A DNA stretch of 25,700 nucleotides from Aquifex sp964425585 (GTDB lineage: Bacteria > Aquificota > Aquificia > Aquificales > Aquificaceae): positions 1 to 25,700 of the forward strand of contig CAYRMG010000017.1 of assembly GCA_964425585.1 (NCBI GenBank), written 5' to 3'. Position 1 is the stretch's first letter. The number at the start of each line of letters is the position of its first letter. A program made the translations under genes and the position numbers. Shown piece after piece: positions 15,011 to 23,547 of the stretch. Under the pieces are notes generated by a model. That model made no database searches and was not told where the DNA came from. It worked only from the letters and a program-made list of their open reading frames with translations.

Positions 15011-15448
15011 ATGGAGAAGGAACTTCTTGAGAAATGCAAAAAGAGGCTCTTAGAAGAAAAGGCAAAAATACTGGAAAGATACTTTGAAAAGGAAGAAACT
15101 CAGCAAAGGCTTGGGGAGGAATCAAGGGAGCCGAGAGACTGGGAAGATATAGGACAGATAACCTACACCGAAGAGCTCCTTGATAACTTATCGCAGGTTG
15201 AGATGACAACACTAAAAGAGATAGACTATGCGCTTGAGAAAATAGAAAAGGGAGTTTACGGGATATGTGAAAGGTGCGGTGAAGAAATACCCGAACAGAG
15301 ATTATGCGCCATACCCTGGACAAGATACTGTGCAAAGTGTGCGGAAGAGGTAGAAAAGGAAAGCGGAACTTACATGCCCTCTTACGGCATAGATATGTAT
15401 AACCCCGAAAACATACAGGTAGAGAGGGAGGATATAGGGGAAGCATGA
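15011..15448 (+). CDS. dksA: DksA/TraR family zinc-finger transcription factor
   Basis: RNA polymerase secondary-channel protein of the DksA family. An N-terminal coiled coil (about 1-80) carries Asp43 and Asp46 near its tip (PRDWEDIG), in a position comparable to the DxxDxA tip of DksA, though the sequence is not the canonical one. The C4 zinc finger uses Cys86, Cys89, Cys107 and Cys110 (CERCGEEIPEQRLC..., CAKC), and Cys99 is extra. The length of 145 is normal. A strong purine-rich ribosome-binding site precedes the ATG. Whether it responds to ppGpp cannot be judged. gatA starts 13 bases downstream. Confidence 0.88.
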   Translation: MEKELLEKCKKRLLEEKAKILERYFEKEETQQRLGEESREPRDWEDIGQITYTEELLDNLSQVEMTTLKEIDYALEKIEKGVYGICERCGEEIPEQRLCAIPWTRYCAKCAEEVEKESGTYMPSYGIDMYNPENIQVEREDIGEA

Positions 15449-15461
15449 TAGAATACTCCCT

Positions 15462-16898
15462 ATGCTCTGGAAAAAATCCCTAATTGAACTTAAAGAACTT
15501 CTCAAAAAAGGAGAAGTATCCCCTAAGGAGGTTATTGAAAGTTTTTACGATAGATTCACTCAAACGGAAGAAAAGATTAAAGCATACATAACGCCTCTTT
15601 ATGAAAAGGCCTTAAAAGAAGCGGAAAACCTGAGGGATAGAAATAAACCCCTTTACGGTATTCCCGTAGCGGTTAAAGACAATATACTCGTTGAAGGGGA
15701 AAAAACTACGTGTGCTTCAAAGATTCTTGAGAATTTTATAGCACCTTATGATGCGACAGTTATAAAAAGATTGAAGGAAGCGGGAGCTCTTATAGTTGGA
15801 AAAACGAACTTAGATGAGTTCGCAATGGGTTCCTCAACCGAGTATTCCGCTTTCTTCCCGACGAGAAATCCGTGGGATACAGAGAGAGTTCCGGGCGGTT
15901 CTTCGGGCGGTTCCGCGGCTGCCGTTTCCGTTCTTTCCGCACCCGTTTCCCTCGGCTCTGACACCGGTGGTTCAATAAGACAGCCCGCAAGCTTCTGCGG
16001 GGTCATAGGAATTAAACCTACCTACGGTAGGGTATCAAGATACGGTCTTGTTGCCTTTGCCAGCTCTTTAGACCAAATAGGCGTTTTCGGAAGAAGAACG
16101 GAGGATGTAGCCCTCACTTTAGAGATAATAAGCGGTTGGGACAAAAGGGACAGCACATCCGCAAAAAAACCCGTTCCCAACTGGAGCGAGGAAATAAAAA
16201 AGGAAGTCAAAAATCTGAAGGTAGGTATACCTAAAGAGTTCTTTGAGTTTGAGCTTCAAAGGGAAGTAAAGGAAGCTTTTGAGAACTTCTTAAGAGAGCT
16301 TGAAAAGGAAGGGTTTGAAATACTTGAGGTTTCTCTTCCCCACGTAAAGTATGCAATACCCGCTTACTATATAATTGCACCTTCGGAAGCTTCGTCAAAC
16401 CTTGCGAGATATGACGGAGTGAGATACGGCTATAGAGCCAAAGAATACGGGGACATAATTGAGATGTTTTCAAAAACCAGAGATGAGGGATTCGGAGCGG
16501 AAGTAAAAAGGAGAATAATGCTCGGAACCTTTGCCCTATCCGCGGGATATTATGATGCCTATTACTTAAAAGCTCAGAGAGTAAGAAGGTTAATATACGA
16601 GGACTTTATGAAGGCTTTTGAGAAAGTTGATATAATTGCTTCTCCTACAACACCTACCCTTCCTTTTAAGTTAGGTGAAAGAACGAAAAACCCGATAGAG
16701 ATGTATCTTTCCGATATACTCACCGTTCCGGTAAACCTTGCGGGTCTTCCGGCTTTATCAATGCCCATAGCCTGGAAGAATAACCTCCCTGTGGGGGGAC
16801 AGCTTATAGGGAGACCGTGGGATGAAACAACCATACTGAGGGTTTCATACCTTTGGGAACAGAAATTTAAACACTACGAAAAAATACCCTTATTGTAA
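15462..16898 (+). CDS. gatA: Aspartyl/glutamyl-tRNA(Asn/Gln) amidotransferase subunit A
   Basis: Glutaminase subunit of GatCAB, which converts Glu-tRNA(Gln) and Asp-tRNA(Asn) to the amidated forms. The amidase signature runs from GGSSGGSAAAVSV to SDTGGSIRQPASF. The Ser-cis-Ser-Lys catalytic set is Lys72, Ser147 and Ser171, at the positions I recall for A. aeolicus GatA. The 478-residue length is standard. gatB and gatC are not in the window, so the complex is encoded at dispersed loci. The stop is followed directly by the ATG of the transporter gene. Confidence 0.97.
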   Translation: MLWKKSLIELKELLKKGEVSPKEVIESFYDRFTQTEEKIKAYITPLYEKALKEAENLRDRNKPLYGIPVAVKDNILVEGEKTTCASKILENFIAPYDATVIKRLKEAGALIVGKTNLDEFAMGSSTEYSAFFPTRNPWDTERVPGGSSGGSAAAVSVLSAPVSLGSDTGGSIRQPASFCGVIGIKPTYGRVSRYGLVAFASSLDQIGVFGRRTEDVALTLEIISGWDKRDSTSAKKPVPNWSEEIKKEVKNLKVGIPKEFFEFELQREVKEAFENFLRELEKEGFEILEVSLPHVKYAIPAYYIIAPSEASSNLARYDGVRYGYRAKEYGDIIEMFSKTRDEGFGAEVKRRIMLGTFALSAGYYDAYYLKAQRVRRLIYEDFMKAFEKVDIIASPTTPTLPFKLGERTKNPIEMYLSDILTVPVNLAGLPALSMPIAWKNNLPVGGQLIGRPWDETTILRVSYLWEQKFKHYEKIPLL

Positions 16899-17732
16899 AT
16901 GTATAATCATTTTCTCGGTATATCCTTTGCTCTTTTATCCGCTTTCTTCTGGGCTACCAATGATATCTTCAACAAAAAGCTCCTTGATGAAGGATATGAT
17001 GAGAACTTTATCCTTTGGATTAGGTTTCCACTGGGAGGTTTATTCCTCTTTCCTTTAGGGATTATAAACTGGGACTTTAATAAAATTCTTTTCCTTACAA
17101 CTTTTCTGTGGCTTCCCATTGAGATAGTAGCTTCCATATTCTTCATAAAGGCTATAAAGTATTCCCCTTTATCGGTTGCAATGCCTTTCTTTACGACCAT
17201 GCCCGTTTTTTCTGCCATCGGGGGGTGGGTTATACTGGGCGAAGAACTTAATTTAAAGGGATGGCTCGGAATACTTCTAATATTTTACGGCAGCCTAAAA
17301 CTCGCTCAGGGAGATCTTAGGTCTTTTCTAAAGATAAATAGAGGGGTTATCTACGCACTTATTTCCTCTTTGCTTTTCGGTATAAACGTCGTAATAGGGA
17401 AGATAGCGGTTGTAAACAGCAATCCCTTTTTCTTTTCTTGGTATTACTGTGTCGTTATGAGTTTAGCTCTCCTTTTCTTCGTAAAGAGATTCCCCCATAC
17501 GGAAGCGCTTAAAAGATATGAGTTTCCCCTCTTGGGAATTCTTTTTTCCTTGGGAATGATTACGTATACATACGCATACCTTTTTACCTACGCCTCGTAT
17601 GTTTCCGCTGTTGAAAGGTTATCCATAATTCTTGATGTAATTTACGGTAGGGTTATATTCGGCGAAAAAGTAAGGAATGCCCTTAAGGCAAGCCTTATTA
17701 TGGTGCTGGGAGCTTTACTTCTGAGCCTCTGA
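16899..17732 (+). CDS. EamA-type drug/metabolite transporter (DMT superfamily)
   Basis: Integral inner-membrane protein with about ten hydrophobic helices arranged as two EamA repeats (roughly 1-138 and 145-277). The first begins FALLSAFFWATNDIFNKKLL, and WVILGEELNLKGWLGILLI is the typical end of repeat one. The second repeats this with RVIFGEKVRNALKASLIM. The substrate cannot be predicted; the superfamily exports amino acids, nucleosides and other metabolites. The start immediately follows the gatA stop, so translation is probably coupled. The 3' end overlaps the converging purK gene by 35 bases. Confidence 0.88.
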   Translation: MYNHFLGISFALLSAFFWATNDIFNKKLLDEGYDENFILWIRFPLGGLFLFPLGIINWDFNKILFLTTFLWLPIEIVASIFFIKAIKYSPLSVAMPFFTTMPVFSAIGGWVILGEELNLKGWLGILLIFYGSLKLAQGDLRSFLKINRGVIYALISSLLFGINVVIGKIAVVNSNPFFFSWYYCVVMSLALLFFVKRFPHTEALKRYEFPLLGILFSLGMITYTYAYLFTYASYVSAVERLSIILDVIYGRVIFGEKVRNALKASLIMVLGALLLSL

Positions 17733-18789
17733 GGAGCTCAACAATCGTTCTAATCCTTTCTTTTACCTCTTCTTCTTTGCCTACAACGTTTATATGTCCC
17801 ATCTTTCTCCTTGGCTTTTTCTTTTTCCCATACCAGTATATCTTTGTTCCTTCAACGGATAAAATATCCCTTATAGGTATTTCGGATATATCCCTCCCGA
17901 GAATGTTCACCATTCCCGAGGGTGTCTTTATCGCGGTAGAACCTAAAGGTAAATCCGTCAAAGCCCTGAGAAAGTTCTCAAACTGGGAAGTATAAGCTCC
18001 GTCAAGGGTCCAGTGACCGCTGTTGTGAACTCTGGGGGCAAACTCGTTTATGAGAACCTTCCCGTTTTTTAGAAGAAAGAACTCAACGGTGAAAACACCT
18101 ATGTAGTTTAGCTCTTCCATTAGCTTCTGCGTTATATCTTGGGCTTCCTTTATATGTGCAAAGGGAACGTAGTTATAAAGGAGAATTCCGTTTTCATGTT
18201 TATTGAAAGGTTGAGGATAAAAGAGCACCTCTCCCTCCTTGTTCCTTACCCCTATACACGATATTTCCGCTTCAAACTCTATAAATTCTTCAACAATGAA
18301 CCACTCATCCCTTTCATGATTTTTTACAACCTCGTTTATATCCTCCTTTTTCTCTATTCTGTATTGCCCTTTTCCGTCATATCCCAGCTTTTCCGCCTTT
18401 GCTACAGCGGGAAGTCCTATCTCATCAACGGCTTCGTATAATTCATCCCTCTTTACTACTACAAACCTCGGAACGGGAAAACCCTTATCTTTTAGAAACT
18501 TTTTTTCCCTTATTCTGCTCTTCTTTATAAAAAGAGCCTCCAGATTGAGAAGTTTATTCCCTACCTTCTCTATTATTCTGTCTTCTATGTGTTCAAACTC
18601 GTAGGTTATTACGTCACACCTTTCATAAAACTTCTCAATTTCGTAAGACCTAAAACACCTGTCCGCAATTCTGCAGGCGGGCGCATCTTCCTTGTCCTCA
18701 AGAACATAGAAGGTATACCCCAGCTTTCTCCCTTCAAGAATTGTCATCCAGCCTAGCTGTCCACCTCCCAGTATACCTATCTCAAGCAT
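17698..18789 (-). CDS. purK: N5-carboxyaminoimidazole ribonucleotide synthase
   Basis: ATP-grasp enzyme of purine synthesis that carboxylates AIR with bicarbonate and ATP. The N-terminus MLEIGILGGGQLGWM is the family dinucleotide-fold signature. The ATP-grasp core follows (PAVAKAEKLGYDGKGQYRI and EEFIEFEAEISCIGVR). The metal-binding segment FTVEFFLLKNGKVLINEFAPRVHNSGHWT is unmistakable for PurK. The length of 363 is standard. purE is not in the window. It is the last gene of the pepA operon, two bases after the NfnA-like gene. Confidence 0.95.
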   Translation of the reverse strand: MLEIGILGGGQLGWMTILEGRKLGYTFYVLEDKEDAPACRIADRCFRSYEIEKFYERCDVITYEFEHIEDRIIEKVGNKLLNLEALFIKKSRIREKKFLKDKGFPVPRFVVVKRDELYEAVDEIGLPAVAKAEKLGYDGKGQYRIEKKEDINEVVKNHERDEWFIVEEFIEFEAEISCIGVRNKEGEVLFYPQPFNKHENGILLYNYVPFAHIKEAQDITQKLMEELNYIGVFTVEFFLLKNGKVLINEFAPRVHNSGHWTLDGAYTSQFENFLRALTDLPLGSTAIKTPSGMVNILGRDISEIPIRDILSVEGTKIYWYGKKKKPRRKMGHINVVGKEEEVKERIRTIVELLRGSEVKLPAP

Positions 18790-18791
18790 GC

Positions 18792-19634
18792 TCAGTTTCC
18801 CCTTTTTGCTTTTATCCTTCTTAACTCCTTCATAAAGGCCTCCAAAGCCTTTTTTTCTTCATCTCTGTAGAAAAACTCCTTTTGAATTGCGTAATCCCAA
18901 TTAACTTTTTTTCCGTCAAACCAAGGACCGTCAAGACATGCAAGCTTTTCCTCTCCCTCTATGAGAACCCTGCACGCAAGGCATAGCCCGTTTGCATCAA
19001 GTATATGGGCGTTAACCATCGCAATGTGGTTAAGTTCCTTTTCCTTTGCAACTTCGCAAACCATCTGTGAATCTATGTTACTTCCCGCACTAACCACTAA
19101 GTCGGGTTTCACAAAGTTATCAAGAAAATACCTTAGAGCCCAATCGGTGTTTCCCTCCTCCCCTAAAGAGCCGTCTTCCGTAAAGAGCAAAAACTCCTCG
19201 GAAATATCCGCAGCTTTTTCGGTTAGAAAAACCTTTTCCTCATTCTCACCTACGTGTATGAAGTAAACTTCATTACCTCTTTCTCTTAGGGCTTTTCCTA
19301 CATTTATAAGCGGTGCTATTCCCCAGTTTTTTGAGATTAATAAAACCTTTCCGTATTCCTCAACGGGAAAAGGGGAGCCACAGGGAGCCTCTATAAAGCT
19401 AAAACCATCTTCAAGAAGTTCAACTATCTCAAGAGTAGCCCTTCCTACCGCTTCAACCAAAAAGGTATAAGAACTTTCCTTTACCTCAAGAAAGGACAAA
19501 GGAATGGGCTCGGAGTCTTCTCTGAACTGAACAAGGGCATACTGGCCGGGTTTTACGAGTTTAGCCCTGCTGTCTTCAATCTCAAGCAAAACCGCGGACG
19601 GTGTTAGCTTCTCTTTTTTAATTACCTTATACAT
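18792..19634 (-). CDS. FAD/[2Fe-2S] oxidoreductase subunit, NfnA/PyrK-like
   Basis: Ferredoxin-reductase-type flavoprotein. The FAD domain includes KPGQYALVQF and EPIPLSFLE near residues 29-50. The nucleotide-binding domain has GIAPLINVGKALRERG from 105, although the usual Gly-rich approach is replaced by ISKNW. The C-terminal cluster motif is DANGLCLAC then ACLDGPWFDGKKVNWD. Ligand candidates are Asp213, Cys218, Cys221 and Cys233. Asp in the first position and the DGPxFDGxxVxWD tail fit NfnA/SudA rather than PyrK, which has a Cys there. No NfnB-like large subunit or PyrD is adjacent. The start overlaps the pepA stop by one base. Confidence 0.8.
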   Translation of the reverse strand: MYKVIKKEKLTPSAVLLEIEDSRAKLVKPGQYALVQFREDSEPIPLSFLEVKESSYTFLVEAVGRATLEIVELLEDGFSFIEAPCGSPFPVEEYGKVLLISKNWGIAPLINVGKALRERGNEVYFIHVGENEEKVFLTEKAADISEEFLLFTEDGSLGEEGNTDWALRYFLDNFVKPDLVVSAGSNIDSQMVCEVAKEKELNHIAMVNAHILDANGLCLACRVLIEGEEKLACLDGPWFDGKKVNWDYAIQKEFFYRDEEKKALEAFMKELRRIKAKRGN

Positions 19635-21097
19635 CAGCCGCTTACCTTCATAATGTATTCAAGGCAGGTTCTCACTCCGAATCCTGTTCCTCCTTTCGTG
19701 TAGTAAGCGTAATCTTCCTTTGACCATGCAGGGCCTGCTATATCAAGGTGAACCCATTTTATACCTTCTCCTACGAACTCCTCTAGGAACATCGCTGCAG
19801 TTATAGCTCCGCCGTATCTTCCTCCGGTGTTAAGAACATCGGCAACCGTGTTTTTAATCTTCTTTCTTAACCTTTCGTCATCCATCGGGAGCTCCCAGAC
19901 CCTCTCTCCGGTTCTTTTGGCTATTTCTTTAATCTCTTGGCCGAAATCGGGAGAGTTGGTGAAGAGTCCCGCGGTATACTCGCCGAGAGCTACCATACAA
20001 GCACCCGTTAGCGTTGCCATGTCTATAATCTTGTCGGGCTTTAGCTCGCTCGCGTAAGATAGGGAATCAGCCATAGTAACCCTTCCTTCCGCGTCCGTAT
20101 TGTCTATTTCTATATACTTTCCGTTCTTAGCCCTTATAACGTCATCGGGTCTGTATGCATTTCCGTCGGGCATGTTTTCTGCGGCGGCTATAATTCCGTG
20201 AACCTCAACCTGGGGTTTTAGCTGAGCTACCGCTCTCATTATACCGAGAACCGCACAAGCTCCGCTTTTGTCCATCTTCATATTTCTCATGTAATCTCCG
20301 GGCTTTATGTTAAGTCCACCGCTGTCAAAGGTGAGACCCTTTCCGACTATCGCTATCTTCTCTTTCGGTTTACCTTCGGGTTTATAGATAAGGTGTATAA
20401 ACCTCGGGGGTGTTGCGGAGCCCTTTCCCACGGAGTAAAGTGCCATCATTCCCATTTCCTGAATTTCTTTCTCGTCGTAGACCTTGCATTCAAGTCCGTA
20501 TTCTTTTGCAAGTCTTTGAGCTTCCTCGGCAAGTGTTACGGGATTTATCACATTTCCGGGTTCGTTTACGAGATTTCTCGTGTAGTTTTGAGCTTCCGCA
20601 AAAATCTTTCCTTTCTCTATCCCTTTGTCTTCTCCCCTGTGTATAAGTAATTCCTTCAATTCAAAACTATCTTCCTTTTTGCTCTTGTATTTATCAAAGC
20701 TGTAGCTTCCGAGTATCGCACCCTCCGTTAGAGCTTTTGAAATTTCCTCGGTGATATCCCCCCTTCTCGGAGTTATAACAAGCGTTGAATCTACTTTATC
20801 TTTTTTCAGCCTTTTTACGAGATTTGCTATTGCTCTTCTGTATGTATCCTCGTCTACCTTTTCCTTCTTTCCGAGCCCCACCAGATAAACCGCACTGACC
20901 GAAAGTCCGACCGTGGGAACCTTTAAAATTTCCCCTTCTTTCCCTTTAAAGTTTTCAACCTCAAGGACTTTCCTTACCCTGTTTGCAAGCCCCTTGGAAA
21001 GTCTTCCGACAGGTCTCATATCCCCTTCGTAAACCATAAGGGATATACTTTTCCCTTTAAAAGCCTTTATATCATCTCTGTAGCTCTTTACTTCCAT
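19634..21097 (-). CDS. pepA: Leucyl aminopeptidase, M17 family
   Basis: Cytosolic di-metal aminopeptidase that releases N-terminal residues from peptides. The M17 signature NTDAEGRVT is intact. Metal and catalytic residues can be placed as Lys253, Asp258, Lys265, Asp276, Asp335, Glu337 and Arg339, each offset by 17 from my recollection of E. coli PepA. The N-terminal regulatory domain spans about 1-160. The length of 487 is typical. It heads a leftward operon with the NfnA-like gene and purK. Its start is only 34 bases from the divergent carB start. Some PepA proteins also bind DNA and regulate carAB; whether this one does is unknown. Confidence 0.96.
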   Translation of the reverse strand: MEVKSYRDDIKAFKGKSISLMVYEGDMRPVGRLSKGLANRVRKVLEVENFKGKEGEILKVPTVGLSVSAVYLVGLGKKEKVDEDTYRRAIANLVKRLKKDKVDSTLVITPRRGDITEEISKALTEGAILGSYSFDKYKSKKEDSFELKELLIHRGEDKGIEKGKIFAEAQNYTRNLVNEPGNVINPVTLAEEAQRLAKEYGLECKVYDEKEIQEMGMMALYSVGKGSATPPRFIHLIYKPEGKPKEKIAIVGKGLTFDSGGLNIKPGDYMRNMKMDKSGACAVLGIMRAVAQLKPQVEVHGIIAAAENMPDGNAYRPDDVIRAKNGKYIEIDNTDAEGRVTMADSLSYASELKPDKIIDMATLTGACMVALGEYTAGLFTNSPDFGQEIKEIAKRTGERVWELPMDDERLRKKIKNTVADVLNTGGRYGGAITAAMFLEEFVGEGIKWVHLDIAGPAWSKEDYAYYTKGGTGFGVRTCLEYIMKVSG

Positions 21098-21131
21098 CTC
21101 TTCTCACCCCTTTATATACTATATACTTTAA
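21098..21131. promoter_or_regulatory. Short divergent promoter region of pepA and carB
   Basis: Only 34 bases separate the two starts. TATACT occurs at 21115-21120 and 21122-21127. Either could be a carB -10 element, giving a leader of five bases or fewer, and no Shine-Dalgarno sequence precedes carB. On the other strand TATAGT or TATATA could serve pepA, which has a GGGGTGAG purine stretch upstream. The two promoters must overlap. Confidence 0.4.
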
Positions 21132-22805
21132 ATGCCCAAAAGAACCGATATAAAAAAGATACTGATAATTGGTTCCGGGCCGATAGTAATAGGCCAGGCG
21201 GCTGAATTTGACTATTCCGGAACTCAAGCGTGTAAAGCCCTGAAACAGGAAGGGTATGAGATTGTTCTTGTAAATTCAAACCCCGCAACCATCATGACGG
21301 ACCCGGAAATAGCGGATAAGACTTACATAGAACCGCTTACCGCGGAAATACTGGAAGAGATAATAAAAGCGGAAAGGCCCGACGCACTTCTTCCCACGCT
21401 CGGGGGACAAACGGGTCTGAATCTCGCTGTTGAACTGTATGAGAGCGGAGTTCTTGATAGATACGGAGTTGAGCTAATAGGTGCCAATTATGAGGCGATA
21501 AAAAAGGGAGAGGACAGAGAACTGTTCAAGAAGGCTATGGAAAATGTCGGGCTGAAGGTTCCCGAAAGTGCGATAGTTCGTTCAATGGAAGAAGGTCTAA
21601 AAGCGGTAGAAAGAATAGGCTTTCCCGTTATTCTCAGACCTGCCTTTACTTTGGGAGGAACGGGTAGTTCAATAGCTTATAACGTTGAGGAGTTTAAGGA
21701 AAAACTAAAGGTAGCCCTGGAGACTTCTCCCATTCATGAAGTGCTCCTGGATAAATCCCTTATAGGCTGGAAGGAAATAGAGTTTGAGGTTGTTAGGGAT
21801 AAATCGGACAACGTAATAATCGTATGCGCCATAGAAAACTTAGACCCTATGGGTGTTCATACGGGTGATTCAATCACCGTAGCACCCACCCAGACCCTTA
21901 CCGATAAAGAGTATCAAATGCTTAGGGATGCGGCAATAGCGGTAATAAGGGAGGTTGGAGTTGATACTGGAGGTTCAAATATACAGTTTGCCCTTTCTCC
22001 CGAAAGCGGTGAGTTTTACGTGATAGAAATGAACCCCAGAGTTTCCCGTTCCTCCGCTTTGGCATCAAAGGCAACAGGATTTCCCATAGCAAAGGTCGCG
22101 GCAAAACTCGCGGTCGGATATACCCTTGACGAGTTGAAGAACGATATAACGAAGTTCACACCCGCTTCTTTTGAGCCTTCAATAGATTACGTTGTCGTAA
22201 AAATCCCCAGATTTGACTTTGCAAAGTTCCCTGAAGCTGACAGGACACTCACAACCATGATGAAATCCGTCGGTGAAGTAATGGCAATAGGAAGAACATT
22301 CAAGGAGGCACTTCTCAAAGCTATAAGAAGTCTTGAAATAGACAGATACGGCCTTTCTTTTCCGAGGTTCTCGGAGGTTGATAAAATAGAGCTTGATAGA
22401 CATCTCATAAATCCAAATCCCGACAGGCTATGGTATATTGCGGAAGCTATAAGGAGAGGATACACAATAGACGAAATCTATGAACTTACAAAGATAGATA
22501 AGTGGTTCTTATACAATATAGAGGAAATAGTAAGATTTGAGGAAAACCTTAAAAAGGAAGAGCTTACACCGGAGCTTCTCAGAAGAGCAAAGGAGCTCGG
22601 ATACTCGGATGCGGAAATAGCAAAAATAAGAGGAAAAAGGGAGGAGGAAATTAGAAATCTAAGAAAATCTTACGGAATAATGCCTTCCTTTAAAGGTGTT
22701 GATACCTGTGCGGGGGAATTCGTAGCCTACACACCTTATTATTACTCTTCTTACGAGAGACCCTATTACACCCTTGAAGGTGGGGAAATACTTGATGAAG
22801 ATTAA
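21132..22805 (+). CDS. carB1: Carbamoyl-phosphate synthase large chain, N-terminal half
   Basis: Supplies carbamoyl phosphate for pyrimidine and arginine synthesis. The protein covers only the carboxyphosphate synthetic ATP-grasp domain (about 1-400, beginning KKILIIGSGPIVIGQAAEFD with ENLDPMGVHTGDSITVAP) and the oligomerization domain (about 400-557). The carbamoyl-phosphate domain and allosteric domain are missing, and the following DNA encodes prmA, not the rest. E. coli CarB is about 1073 residues. The break falls at the natural domain boundary and ends in a proper stop, so this is a gene split, not a truncation. A. aeolicus is known to have carB in two unlinked pieces. The C-terminal piece is not in this window. 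Confidence 0.96.
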   Translation: MPKRTDIKKILIIGSGPIVIGQAAEFDYSGTQACKALKQEGYEIVLVNSNPATIMTDPEIADKTYIEPLTAEILEEIIKAERPDALLPTLGGQTGLNLAVELYESGVLDRYGVELIGANYEAIKKGEDRELFKKAMENVGLKVPESAIVRSMEEGLKAVERIGFPVILRPAFTLGGTGSSIAYNVEEFKEKLKVALETSPIHEVLLDKSLIGWKEIEFEVVRDKSDNVIIVCAIENLDPMGVHTGDSITVAPTQTLTDKEYQMLRDAAIAVIREVGVDTGGSNIQFALSPESGEFYVIEMNPRVSRSSALASKATGFPIAKVAAKLAVGYTLDELKNDITKFTPASFEPSIDYVVVKIPRFDFAKFPEADRTLTTMMKSVGEVMAIGRTFKEALLKAIRSLEIDRYGLSFPRFSEVDKIELDRHLINPNPDRLWYIAEAIRRGYTIDEIYELTKIDKWFLYNIEEIVRFEENLKKEELTPELLRRAKELGYSDAEIAKIRGKREEEIRNLRKSYGIMPSFKGVDTCAGEFVAYTPYYYSSYERPYYTLEGGEILDED

Positions 22806-23523
22806 GAAATACATATATGAACTTCCCGAGGAGGAATTTTACGAGCTCGTTTACTCCGAGAACTTACCCGCGGAAGTGGTAAATAAAAAGGAGGGAAAGG
22901 TTGTATTTGCCCTGTATCAAGAACTCAAGAAGCTAAAGCCTTTGGAAATTCAAGAGGTAAAAAATGACTGGGAAAAATGGAAAGAGAACTTTAAACCCGT
23001 TGAGGTTGACGACTTTGTTATACTACCACCGTGGAAAAGAGCGGTTTACATAAAACCGGGTATGGCGTTCGGAACAGGCCTTCATCCAACGACAAGATTG
23101 TGTATAAAGGCCCTTAAGAGGTATCTAAAAAAAGGGATGAGTGTTCTTGACGTTGGAACAGGGAGCGGAATACTTGCAATCGTTTCTAAACTCCTTGGAG
23201 CTTCAAAAGTCCTGGGTATAGATATAAGCGAAGATGCGATAAGAGAATGTAAGGAAAACGCAAAGCTGAATAAAGTTAGGGTAAACTGCCTTAAGGCGGA
23301 ACCAAAGGATATTAATGAGACCTTTGACTTGGTTATTGCAAATCTTGAGATAAAGATATTTAAAGACGTTTTAAAGGATATAAAAGGAAAATTCAGAAAG
23401 GTGGGAATATTCTCGGGATTGTATAAAGAAGAAGATTTAAGAGAGTTTGAAAAACTTTCAGAAATGAACTTTTACGAAATCCTTGAGGAAGAAAACTGGT
23501 ACTGTGTGGTTGTAAAAAAGTAA
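22795..23523 (+). CDS. prmA: Ribosomal protein L11 methyltransferase
   Basis: AdoMet-dependent enzyme that trimethylates ribosomal protein L11. The conserved segments are GTGLHPTT at 93-100 and the AdoMet motif LDVGTGSG at 118-125; NLEI near residue 190 takes the place of the usual NI motif. The protein is about 242 residues, near the short thermophile form, with a reduced N-terminal substrate domain. I chose the ATG at 22795, preceded by GGTGGGG, over an in-frame TTG at 22774. The chosen start overlaps carB by 11 bases. acs converges 15 bases after its stop. Confidence 0.92.
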   Translation: MKIKKYIYELPEEEFYELVYSENLPAEVVNKKEGKVVFALYQELKKLKPLEIQEVKNDWEKWKENFKPVEVDDFVILPPWKRAVYIKPGMAFGTGLHPTTRLCIKALKRYLKKGMSVLDVGTGSGILAIVSKLLGASKVLGIDISEDAIRECKENAKLNKVRVNCLKAEPKDINETFDLVIANLEIKIFKDVLKDIKGKFRKVGIFSGLYKEEDLREFEKLSEMNFYEILEEENWYCVVVKK

Positions 23524-23527
23524 AAGA

Positions 23528-23547
23528 GAGGAGAAAAACTACTCCTC
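23528..23547 (-). terminator. Possible weak terminator of acs
   Basis: GAGGAG (23528-23533) and CTCCTC (23542-23547) can pair around an eight-base loop. Read on the minus strand, the hairpin spans the acs stop codon and is followed by a T-rich stretch (TCTTTTAC, then more T after 23521). The stem is only six pairs, so support is limited. Confidence 0.3.

Noticed and set aside
18139..18441. 100-codon plus-strand frame inside purK
   Set aside because: It is antisense to the ATP-grasp core of purK, with low-complexity hydrophobic composition and no start signals.
20393..20650. Two overlapping plus-strand frames inside pepA
   Set aside because: Both are shadows of the conserved M17 catalytic domain.
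22774..22794. TTG start extending prmA by seven codons
   Set aside because: The ATG at 22795 has a better-placed purine stretch and gives the usual N-terminus; the TTG lies deep within the carB end.
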